A stretch of 40,191 bases of DNA from contig JBFLWE010000057.1 in assembly GCA_040758375.1 (NCBI GenBank), positions 1-40,191 on the forward strand, in the 5' to 3' direction. This document shows, in pieces, positions 17,556-24,557 of the stretch. The stretch is from CAMLIZ01 sp040758375 (GTDB taxonomy: Bacteria; Pseudomonadota; Gammaproteobacteria; Burkholderiales; Burkholderiaceae_C). A program made the translations under genes and the position numbers. The stretch's first letter is position 1, and each line of letters starts with the position of its first letter. The notes beneath the pieces are model-generated. The model saw only the letters and a list, made by a program, of their open reading frames with translations, was not told the origin of the DNA and ran no database searches.

Positions 17556-18176
17556 ATGGATGCGCGCGAGACCGCCCCCTCCCCCGAGCGCAACAAGCAA
17601 CCGATCCTCGAGGTGCTCGCGCGTGTACTGCCGCGACGCGGCCTTGTGCTCGAAATCGGCAGCGGCACCGGGCAGCACGTGGCGCACTTCGCCAAGGCCT
17701 TGCCCGCCCTTACATTCCAGCCCAGCGAGATGGACGTGGAGCGCCATGCTTCCATCGAAGCGTGGACGGCCGCAGGAAATCTGTCGAACGTCAAGCCGCC
17801 GCTGGCCATCGACGTCACGAAGCGTCCCTGGCCCGTATCCGCCGCCGACGCGGTCGTGTGCATCAACGTGATCCACATCTCCCCGTGGGAGGCCACGCTC
17901 GCGTTGATGGCGGGGGCGGGCAGCATCTTGCCCGCCGGCGGCGTGCTGGTGACCTATGGTCCCTACATGCGTGGCGGTGCCCATACGTCGCGGAGCAATG
18001 AAGCGTTCGACGCGAGCCTGCGCGCAAGGAATCCGCTCTGGGGCGTGCGCGACATCGACAAGGTGGCCGAAGTCGCGAGCAATGAAGGGCTTGCGCTGGA
18101 GGAGACGATACCGATGCCGGCGAACAACTTCACGCTGGTCTGGCGCAAGTCGAACGGCGGGTTCCCCGGCGCGTAA
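17556..18176 (+). CDS. DUF938 SAM-dependent methyltransferase-like protein
   Basis: This 206-residue protein matches the DUF938 family throughout: SPERNKQPILEVLARVLP at the start, the SAM-binding loop LEIGSGTGQHVAHFA (about 32-46), FQPSEMD, VVCINVIHISPWEAT, YGPYMRGGAHTS(R)SNEAFDASL and the tail EETIPMPANNFTLVWRK. The fold predicts class I methyl transfer, but no substrate is established for the family. It stands between the luciferase-like gene and the GFA gene on one strand with short gaps, so a loose operon is possible. Confidence 0.92.
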   Translation: MDARETAPSPERNKQPILEVLARVLPRRGLVLEIGSGTGQHVAHFAKALPALTFQPSEMDVERHASIEAWTAAGNLSNVKPPLAIDVTKRPWPVSAADAVVCINVIHISPWEATLALMAGAGSILPAGGVLVTYGPYMRGGAHTSRSNEAFDASLRARNPLWGVRDIDKVAEVASNEGLALEETIPMPANNFTLVWRKSNGGFPGA

Positions 18177-18204
18177 GCCGCAAGCGACATCGACTCCAGG
18201 AGCC

Positions 18205-18702
18205 ATGACCATGCAGCCAACGCCTGTCAAACCCCAACCCGCTTCCACGATGAGTCCCTCCACGACCGCGATCACCGGCCACTGCCTCTGCGGCGCGGTG
18301 ACGATCACCGTGGCCGGCGAACACGACCCGCGCGTCGGCGCCTGCCACTGCCGCATGTGCCAGCGCTGGTCGGGCGGGCTGTTCCTGTGCTTCGAGGTCG
18401 ATGCCTCGGCCGTCACCGTCACTGGCGAGGTCGCGCGCTACCGTTCCTCGGCCTTCGCCGAGCGCGCCTTCTGTCCGCGCTGCGGCTCGCACCTGTGGCT
18501 CAACGACGTGGACGAGGACGGCCCGCCTCGCCGCTACGAGCTCATGCCCGGCCTCTTCGACGCGGCCCGCGGCTGGCCGCTGCGGTCCGAGATCTACGTG
18601 GACCGGGCCATGGCCTCGGTGCCTCTCGCAGGCGATCACCGCCGCCTGACCCGGGCCGAATACGAAGCCAAGTATCCGTTCGTCGAAGGAGACCTGGAAT
18701 AG
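18205..18702 (+). CDS. GFA family (CENP-V/Gfa zinc-binding) protein
   Basis: This 165-residue protein is a glutathione-dependent formaldehyde-activating-enzyme-like domain. Zinc ligands appear in order: HCLCGAV (about residue 26), CHCRMCQRWSGG (about 48-59) and FCPRCGSHLW (about 88). Members bind two zinc ions in a beta-tent fold; formaldehyde activity is proven for very few, so function is open. The first 20 residues are extra, Pro/Thr-rich. ATG 18205 is preceded by CCAGGAG. The GNAT gene starts 3 bases after its stop. Confidence 0.92.
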   Translation: MTMQPTPVKPQPASTMSPSTTAITGHCLCGAVTITVAGEHDPRVGACHCRMCQRWSGGLFLCFEVDASAVTVTGEVARYRSSAFAERAFCPRCGSHLWLNDVDEDGPPRRYELMPGLFDAARGWPLRSEIYVDRAMASVPLAGDHRRLTRAEYEAKYPFVEGDLE

Positions 18703-18705
18703 CCT

Positions 18706-19131
18706 GTGGCTCGCGGCGGCCCTTTCTCGGAGGCCGACGCAAACGCCCTCTTTGCGCTGCACACCAACCGCCGCGTGCTGCGCTACTGGGATTCGCCGCC
18801 CTGGGCCGATCCCGCACGCACGCAGCGCTTCATCGCCATGTGCGGCATGGGCTACTGCCTTGATGACGCCGCCTGGGGCCAAGGCTTCGGCACCGAGGCC
18901 GCTGGCGCCTTGCTGCAATGGGCCTTCGACACGCTGGACCTCAACCGTGTGCAGGCGGAAACCGACACGCGCAATACCGCATCGGCCCGCGTGCTGGAAA
19001 AGCTGGGCTTCGCGCGCGAAGGCACGCTGCGCGAAGACTGCGTCGTGGAGGGCGAGGTGTCGGATACCTGGGTGTACGGGCTGCTGCGGCGGCAGTGGCA
19101 GCCGCGGCACTCCCCTTCAGCGGCCGGCTGA
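18706..19131 (+). CDS. GNAT acetyltransferase with internal deletion, probably inactive
   Basis: This 141-residue frame resembles RimJ/RimL-type N-acetyltransferases: SEADANALFALHTNRRVLRYW at the start and GYCLDDAAWGQGFGTEAAGALL, NRVQAETDTRNTASARVLEKLGF and EGTLREDCVVEGE at the end. Between QRFIAMCGM and GYCLDD about 40-50 residues that build the central strands are missing relative to the roughly 175-185 usual in this family, and the N-terminal strand is also short. The acetyl-CoA loop (WGQGFGTEA) survives. The frame is intact, so it may be a shortened protein, but loss of half the sheet makes it more likely a decaying gene. The start is GTG 18706. Its 3' end overlaps the convergent LysR gene by 15 bases. 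Confidence 0.7.
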   Translation: MARGGPFSEADANALFALHTNRRVLRYWDSPPWADPARTQRFIAMCGMGYCLDDAAWGQGFGTEAAGALLQWAFDTLDLNRVQAETDTRNTASARVLEKLGFAREGTLREDCVVEGEVSDTWVYGLLRRQWQPRHSPSAAG

Positions 19132-20046
19132 ACCCGCTGCGCCGCGCAAGCGCTGCAGCAGCGTGCGCAGCGCCGGCGGAATCGGCCCTGCCTCGCTGCG
19201 CAACAACAACCCCACCGGCTCTTCGCTGCCCGCGGTGTCCACCGGCAGCAGCTGCAGCCGCCCGGCCTCCACCTCGCGCAGCACCGCGCTGCGCGGCGCG
19301 ATCCACACCGCATCGGCTTGCTGCGCCAGCGCCGCGCCGAGCGACACCGACAGCGTCTCCACCACGCCCGCGCGCGGCTCGATGCCCAGCCGCGCCAGCA
19401 GCCCGTCGGCCGCGTGGCGGATCAGCGTGCCGGGCAGCGGCAGCACCAGCGGCCATGGCGCCCAGACGGGTGCGGCCGCGCCGCGCTTGCGCAGCAGCGC
19501 ATGGCCGGCACGCACCGCCACCGCCAGCGGCTCGGCCCACAGCAGCTCGAAGCTGAGTCCTGCCATCGCGTCGGGCTCGGCCAGCCGGCCCACCACCGCG
19601 TCCAGCTCGCCGGCGCGCAGCTGCGCCAGCAGTTGCGCGTTGCGCCCGGTGTGCACCTGCAGCTGCAGCCCCGCGTGCGCGGCCAACACCGCCTGCAGCA
19701 CCGGCGGCATCAGCGGCGCCACGGTGGGCAGCACGCCCAGCTTCAGCGGCGCCATCGGCCCGCGCAGCACGCTGTCCACCGCCGACTGCAGCGACTGCAC
19801 GCTGGCGGTGGCGTGGCGCAAAAAACTCTCGGCCTCGGGCGTGGGCTTGGCGCCGCCGCGCCCGCGCTCGAACAGCGTGCAGCCGAGCATCTGCTCCAGC
19901 TCGGCCAGCGTTTTCGTCACTGCCGGCTGCGAGATCGCCAGCCGCTCGGCCGCGCCGCGCAGCGTGCCGCTTTCGGCCACGGCCAGAAAACACTGCAGGT
20001 GGCGCAAGCGGATGCGGTTGAGCGCGCTGTCGCGGCGGGAGGCCAT
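19117..20046 (-). CDS. LysR-family regulator, PcaQ/GbpR-like
   Basis: This 309-residue regulator has the N-terminal winged helix (IRLRHLQCFLAVAESGTLRGAA, then ISQPAVTKTLAELEQMLG, about 13-65) and a C-terminal periplasmic-binding-like effector domain. The run KLGVLPTVAPLMPPVLQAVL and the block LRAGELDAVVGRLAEPDAM.GLSFELL follow the PcaQ/GbpR branch, which controls protocatechuate or sugar-uptake genes. pcaHG lies 4 kb away, so it may be their activator, but it sits directly downstream (8 bases) of an SDR gene on the same strand, which may be its actual target. ATG 20046 is at the family start. Confidence 0.85.
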   Translation of the reverse strand: MASRRDSALNRIRLRHLQCFLAVAESGTLRGAAERLAISQPAVTKTLAELEQMLGCTLFERGRGGAKPTPEAESFLRHATASVQSLQSAVDSVLRGPMAPLKLGVLPTVAPLMPPVLQAVLAAHAGLQLQVHTGRNAQLLAQLRAGELDAVVGRLAEPDAMAGLSFELLWAEPLAVAVRAGHALLRKRGAAAPVWAPWPLVLPLPGTLIRHAADGLLARLGIEPRAGVVETLSVSLGAALAQQADAVWIAPRSAVLREVEAGRLQLLPVDTAGSEEPVGLLLRSEAGPIPPALRTLLQRLRGAAGSAGR

Positions 20047-20054
20047 GGTGCGGC

Positions 20055-20831
20055 TCAGCCCCGCCCGACGAACGGCATCTTCGTCGCCATCACCGTCATG
20101 AACTGCACGTTGGCCTGCAGCGGCAGGCTGGCCATGTACACCAGCGCATCGGCCACGTGCTTCACGTCCATCACGGCTTCGGGCCGCACCGAGCCGTCGG
20201 CCTGCGGCACGCCTTGCGACATGCGCTGGGTCATGTCGGTGGCCGCGTTGCCGATGTCGAGCTGGCCCACGGCGATGTCGTGCGCGCGGCCGTCGAGCGC
20301 GGCGTTCTTGGTGAGGCCGGTGATGCCGTGCTTGCTGGCGGTGTAGGCCACCGAGCCGGGCCGCGGCGCGTGGGCCGAGATCGAGCCGTTGTTGACGATG
20401 CGTCCGCCGCGCGGGCTTTGGCCCTTCATCAGGCGAAAGGCGTGCTGGGTGCAGAGGAAGGCGCCGGTGAGGTTGGTGTCGAGCACCGCGCGCCACTGTT
20501 CGTAGGGCAGCTCTTCCAGGGGCACTGAAAACGCGGAGGTGCCGGCGTTGTTGAACAGCAGGTCGAGCCGGCCGAAGCGGTCCTGCGTGGCCTCGAACAG
20601 TGCCTTCACCGAGGCCGGGTCGGTCACGTCGGTGGGCACCACCAGCGCGCGCTCGGCGATGTCGCCAAACGGGTCGCCGGCGGTGGCCACGGCGGCCTGC
20701 AGCGCGTCGAGCCGGCGGCCGGCGTACACCACGCGCCAGCCATCGGCGAGCAAGGCGGAGGCGCAGGCGCGGCCGATGCCGGAGCCGGCGCCGGTGACGA
20801 GGGCGATGCGGTTGTGGGGGGCTTGGGACAT
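20055..20831 (-). CDS. SDR family oxidoreductase
   Basis: This 258-residue short-chain dehydrogenase has the cofactor motif TGAGSGIG near residue 14, the acidic-free GRRLD end of the second strand (which favours NADPH), NNAG at about 95, and the catalytic Ser-Tyr-Lys set as NNGSIS and YTASKHG (about 145-165). Length is normal. The closing segment (LPLQANVQFMTVMATKMPFVGRG) is that of a subgroup common in Burkholderiales. Substrate unknown. It is co-directional with the LysR gene and diverges from the secreted nuclease gene. AAAGAAG precedes the ATG. Confidence 0.92.
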   Translation of the reverse strand: MSQAPHNRIALVTGAGSGIGRACASALLADGWRVVYAGRRLDALQAAVATAGDPFGDIAERALVVPTDVTDPASVKALFEATQDRFGRLDLLFNNAGTSAFSVPLEELPYEQWRAVLDTNLTGAFLCTQHAFRLMKGQSPRGGRIVNNGSISAHAPRPGSVAYTASKHGITGLTKNAALDGRAHDIAVGQLDIGNAATDMTQRMSQGVPQADGSVRPEAVMDVKHVADALVYMASLPLQANVQFMTVMATKMPFVGRG

Positions 20832-20899
20832 CGGCGGCTTCTTTCGTCGGTGGCGGCAACGGCTCGGATCATCGCCTGGAATCCCAGGCTGCCATGCCG

Positions 20900-20917
20900 G
20901 TGACACGGCGCTGTCAT
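20900..20917 (+). promoter_or_regulatory. Possible Pho-box-like repeat upstream of the secreted nuclease
   Basis: GTGACAC-GGCG-CTGTCAT: the right half equals the consensus CTGTCAT, the left half matches 4 of 7. The same bases form an inverted repeat TGACA-N6-TGTCA, so another regulator could read it. PhoB control of an extracellular nuclease would make sense, but no matching -10 box is evident. Confidence 0.25.
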
Positions 20918-20964
20918 GCGTGCCCGGCAGGCTGCGGCCCTTCGCATTCCACCCACGAGGTTTC

Positions 20965-23199
20965 ATGCATCCTCTCGCGCACTCCCATCCGCTGGCGCGC
21001 TGGACTTTCGCGCTCGCGCTCGCCGCGGGCCCCGCGCTGGCCGCGGCCGCCGACACGCCCATTCCCGCCATCCAGGGCCGCGGCGCCACCAGCCCGCTGC
21101 TGGATCAGGTGGTCACCACCAGCGGCGTGGTCACGCGCGTCAACGCCAACGGCTTCTTCCTGCAAGACCCGGCCGGCGACGGCGACCCGCTCAGCTCCGA
21201 CGGCGTCTTCGTGTTCACCGGCAGCCGCCCCACGGTGTCGGCCGGCGAGCTGCTGCGCCTGAGCGGCAAGGTGGTGGAGTTCAACACCGGCGCGGCCGCC
21301 AACGCGGCCACCGCCACGCGGCCGATCACCGAGCTGAGCAGCGTGAGCAACCTCATCGTGCTGGGCAGCGGCCAGCACATCGCGCCGGTCGAGGTGGACC
21401 TGCTGCAGCTGGCCAATGCCGACGAGATGGAGCGCTACGAAGGCATGCTGGTCGCGCTGCGCGGCCCGCTCACGGTGAACCAGAACTACTTCCTCGGCCG
21501 CTACGGCCAGGCCACCGTGTCGGCTGGCGGCCGGCTGCCCGCGCCCACCAACGTCGCGCGCCCGGGCCCCGACGCGCAGGCACTCGCAGCCGACAACGCG
21601 CGCCGCAGCCTGCTGCTGGACGACGGCAGCTCGCAGCAGAACCCCAACCCCACGCCCTACCTCGGCACCGACCACACGCTGCGCGCCGGCGACACGCTGC
21701 CGGGCCTGACCGGCGTGGTCGATTTCGGCCTGGCCACCGCCAGCAGCATGGGCCCGGCCAGCTACAAGCTGCATCCCACGCTCGCGCCGGCGTTCATGCG
21801 CGCCAACCCGCGCAGCGCCGCCCCCGCGCCGGTGGGCGGCACGCTGAAGCTCGCGAGCTTCAACGTGCTCAACTACTTCACCACCTTCAGCAACGGCGAC
21901 ACCGCCGGCGGCCAAACCGGCCAGGGCTGCACGCAGGGCGGCACCACCTCGCGCAGCCACTGCCGCGGCGCGAGCAACCTGCCCGAGTTCCAGCGCCAGC
22001 AGGCCAAGATCGTGGCGGCCATCGCCGCGATCGACGCCGACGCGCTGGGCCTGATGGAGATGCAGAACAACGGCGCGGTCGCGGTGCAGAACCTGGTGGA
22101 CGCGCTCAACGCCCGCCTGGGCGCCGGCACCTACGCCGCCGTGCCCGACCCCGCGGCCGGCACCGGCAGCGACGCGATCAAGGTCGCGATGATCTACAAG
22201 CCCGCCCGCCTGGCGCGCGTGGGCGAAGCACAGAGCGACGCGGCGAGCGTGCACCACCGCCCGCCGCTGGCGCAGACCTTTGCGCTGCCCAACGCAGAGC
22301 GCTTCACGCTGGTGGTCAGCCACTTCAAGTCCAAGGGCTGCGACGGCGCCGGGGGCGCCGATGCCGACCAGGGCGACCTGCAAGGCTGCTGGAACACCCT
22401 GCGCGTGCAGCAGGCCGCCGCGCTGCGCAGCTTCGTGGCGCGGCTGCAGGCGGCCAGCGGCAGCGCCGACGTGCTGCTGCTCGGCGACCTCAACGCCTAT
22501 GCGCAGGAGGACCCGGTGGTCCAGTTCACCGGCGGCGGCTACGTGGACCTGATCGGCCGCCACGACCCGGCGGCGTATTCGTATGTGTTCGACGGCGCCG
22601 CCGGCCGCCTCGACCACGCGCTGGCCACGCCCACGCTGGCGGCCAAGGCCACGCATGCGCTCGAATGGCACATCAACGCCGACGAACCTTCCGTGCTCGA
22701 CTACAACCTCGAGTTCAGGCAACCCGCCTGCGCCGCCTGCGCGCCCGACCTCTACACCGCCTCGCCCTACCGTTCGTCCGACCACGACCCGGTGGTGGTG
22801 GGCCTGGCGCTGTTCAAGACGATCCACGGCAGCGCCCGGCCCGACCGGCTGCAGGGCACGCCGGGCGACGACATCCTGGTCGGCGGGCCGGGCCCTGACC
22901 GGCTGCGCGGCGGCGCCGGCGTCAACGTGTACCGCTACCTCTCGCTGCGCGATGCCGGCGATGTGGTGCTCGATTTCGTGCCCGGCAAGGACCTGGTGGA
23001 CCTGCGCCCGCTGCTGGCCGGCGGCGCCGGCGGTGACCCGTTGGCCGAGCGCCGCCTGCGCCTGGTGGACCATGCGCTGGGCACCAGCGTGTGGCTGGAC
23101 CACGACGGCCGCGGCGGCGCACACGCCCGGCCGCTGCTGCTGCTGGCCGGCGTGCGCGCCAGCGCCTTGCAGCGGCAGCGCGACTTCCTGCTGCGCTGA
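20965..23199 (+). CDS. Secreted ExeM/NucH-family nuclease with RTX-like C-terminus
   Basis: This 744-residue protein has a signal peptide (cleavage near AAA-ADT, about residue 28), an OB-fold-like region (about 30-280: IPAIQGRGATSPL, GVVTRVNANGFFLQDP) and an endonuclease/exonuclease/phosphatase domain (about 290-620). The nuclease landmarks are KLASFNVLNYF, ALGLMEMQNNG, VVSHFKSKGCDG, LLLGDLNAYAQEDP and SDHDPVVVGLAL. The tail (about 625-744) has two Ca-binding RTX-type nonapeptides (GTPGDDILVGG, GPDRLRGGAG) and a serralysin-C-like finish, which points to type I or two-step export. It should degrade extracellular DNA for phosphate or biofilm turnover. Start ATG with CGAGG upstream. Confidence 0.92.
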   Translation: MHPLAHSHPLARWTFALALAAGPALAAAADTPIPAIQGRGATSPLLDQVVTTSGVVTRVNANGFFLQDPAGDGDPLSSDGVFVFTGSRPTVSAGELLRLSGKVVEFNTGAAANAATATRPITELSSVSNLIVLGSGQHIAPVEVDLLQLANADEMERYEGMLVALRGPLTVNQNYFLGRYGQATVSAGGRLPAPTNVARPGPDAQALAADNARRSLLLDDGSSQQNPNPTPYLGTDHTLRAGDTLPGLTGVVDFGLATASSMGPASYKLHPTLAPAFMRANPRSAAPAPVGGTLKLASFNVLNYFTTFSNGDTAGGQTGQGCTQGGTTSRSHCRGASNLPEFQRQQAKIVAAIAAIDADALGLMEMQNNGAVAVQNLVDALNARLGAGTYAAVPDPAAGTGSDAIKVAMIYKPARLARVGEAQSDAASVHHRPPLAQTFALPNAERFTLVVSHFKSKGCDGAGGADADQGDLQGCWNTLRVQQAAALRSFVARLQAASGSADVLLLGDLNAYAQEDPVVQFTGGGYVDLIGRHDPAAYSYVFDGAAGRLDHALATPTLAAKATHALEWHINADEPSVLDYNLEFRQPACAACAPDLYTASPYRSSDHDPVVVGLALFKTIHGSARPDRLQGTPGDDILVGGPGPDRLRGGAGVNVYRYLSLRDAGDVVLDFVPGKDLVDLRPLLAGGAGGDPLAERRLRLVDHALGTSVWLDHDGRGGAHARPLLLLAGVRASALQRQRDFLLR

Positions 23200-23244
23200 C
23201 GGGGTGCCGGCGGCAGCGGGCGCATCGCTTGCCTGGCCGCCGGC

Positions 23245-24168
23245 ATGGCCGAACAAAGCGCTCCGTTGCTCGACTGCCTGGTCGTGGGCGCCGGCCCGGC
23301 CGGGCTGACCGCCGGGCTGTACCTGCGCCGCTTCCACCGCCGTGTCACGGTGGTGGACGGCGGCGATGCGCGCGCGCTGCGCATCCCGCGCTCGCACAAC
23401 GTGCCGGGCTTTCCGCAGGGCATCCCCGGTCCCGAGCTGTTGCAGCGGCTGCGCGAGCAGTTCGCGCAAGCCGGCGGCCAGGTCACGCCCGGCCGTGTGG
23501 GCCGGCTCGAGCGCCTCGAAGACGGCCGCTTCGTGGCCCACCTCGACGGCGGCGCGCCGCTGCATGCGCGCACCGTGCTGCTGGCCACCGGCGCGCGCGA
23601 CCGCGAGCCCGAGCTGCCGGCGCTGGACGCGCTGCGCCGCGGCGGCCTGCTGCGCCAGTGCCCCATCTGCGACGGCTTCGAGTTCACCGGCCGGCGCATC
23701 GCGGTCATCGGCGCCGGCGCGCACGGCGTGCGCGAATGCCTGTTCATCCGCCGCTACAGCGAATCGCTGTGCTACATCGCGCTGGGCGGCGACGAACAGA
23801 TCGAGCCGGAGCTCGCGCAATCGCTGCACGAAGCCGGCGTGGCCTGCATCGGCCGCCGCGTGCGCGACGCGCGGCCGCTGCCCGAAGGCGGCGTCGCCCT
23901 CACGCTGGACAGCGGCCGCACGCAGCACTTCGACGTGGTGTACGCCGCGCTCGGCTGCCACCCGCGCGCCGAGCTGGGCACGCGCCTGGGCGCGCGGCTC
24001 GACGAGGGCGGCAACCTGGTGATCGACGGCCACGGCCGCACCGGCATCGCGGGGCTGTATGCGGCCGGCGACGTGACCGGCGGGCTGGACCAGATCGTGG
24101 TGGCCGCGGGCCAGGCCGCCATTGCCGCCACCGCCATCCACAACAGCCTGCGCGGCGGCAGGCCCTGA
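23245..24168 (+). CDS. Thioredoxin-reductase-like FAD/NAD(P) oxidoreductase
   Basis: This 307-residue flavoprotein has the FAD motif GAGPAG (15-20), the NAD(P) motif GAGAHG (156-161), and the second FAD motif YAAGDVTGGLDQIVVAAGQAA near the end. The redox pair is CPIC (C139, C142) where classical thioredoxin reductases have CATC or CAVC, and no thioredoxin gene is near. The NADPH loop has few basic residues. It could be a reductase of another disulfide partner or a ferredoxin-NADP reductase-like enzyme. It lies 45 bases after the nuclease gene; the cobalamin riboswitch begins about 50 bases downstream, so it is outside that regulon. Confidence 0.88.
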   Translation: MAEQSAPLLDCLVVGAGPAGLTAGLYLRRFHRRVTVVDGGDARALRIPRSHNVPGFPQGIPGPELLQRLREQFAQAGGQVTPGRVGRLERLEDGRFVAHLDGGAPLHARTVLLATGARDREPELPALDALRRGGLLRQCPICDGFEFTGRRIAVIGAGAHGVRECLFIRRYSESLCYIALGGDEQIEPELAQSLHEAGVACIGRRVRDARPLPEGGVALTLDSGRTQHFDVVYAALGCHPRAELGTRLGARLDEGGNLVIDGHGRTGIAGLYAAGDVTGGLDQIVVAAGQAAIAATAIHNSLRGGRP

Positions 24169-24221
24169 CCTCGCGCAAAGCCCGGCGTCAGCCGCAGCCG
24201 CTACACTTTGGCCGCTTTGCG

Positions 24222-24440
24222 ACAGGTGCCGCACCGCCTGTTTCCGGCAACGGAAACGGGTCGCGCGGTTCAACGGGAAGCCGGTGAAAGTCCGGCGCTG
24301 CCCCCGCAACGGTGAAGCGAGCGCAAGGGCTGTTGCTCGACGCCACTGGGCGCCTCAAAAGGCGCCTGGGAAGGCGCAACAGTCCATGGCCTGAAGTTCC
24401 AAGGCCACGCCCGCGAGCCCGGATACCGGCCTGACGCAAC
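24222..24440 (+). ncRNA. Cobalamin riboswitch (AdoCbl class)
   Basis: The conserved core is plain: a 5' GACAGGTGCC arm, GGGAAGCCGGTGAAAGTCC, the GCTGCCCCCGCAACGGTGA element (24297-24315), and the B12 box GAGCCCGGATACCGGCCTG near 24416-24434. A variable arm between them forms GGCGCC-TCAAAA-GGCGCC. The aptamer should bind a cobalamin and repress btuB and the downstream operon. The rest of 24169-24557 holds a possible -10 box TACACT at 24202 and the expression platform. Confidence 0.95.
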
Positions 24441-24481
24441 ACCTGAGTGGCCGGCATTGCGGAGGGCAGTGCACCGAAGCA

Positions 24482-24501
24482 GGACGCGCGCGTCCTCCTC
24501 C
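24482..24501 (+). promoter_or_regulatory. Candidate expression platform of the riboswitch
   Basis: The perfect palindrome GGACGCGCGCGTCC (24482-24495) runs into a pyrimidine stretch TCCTCCTT (24494-24501), which could pair with the AGGAG ribosome site of btuB at 24548-24552. This suggests translational control rather than a U-tract terminator; the folding is not computed. Confidence 0.4.
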
Positions 24502-24557
24502 TTGTCCGGTCGATTGACCACCGATGCGCTGCACGGGGCGTGCAGCAGGAGTGACGC

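Noticed and set aside
20914..24309. Long minus-strand open frame (over 1100 codons) opposite the nuclease and flavoprotein genes
   Set aside because: It is rich in Arg, His, Gly, Ala and Gln with no domain, and runs opposite two genes with full motifs; such frames are common in GC-rich DNA.
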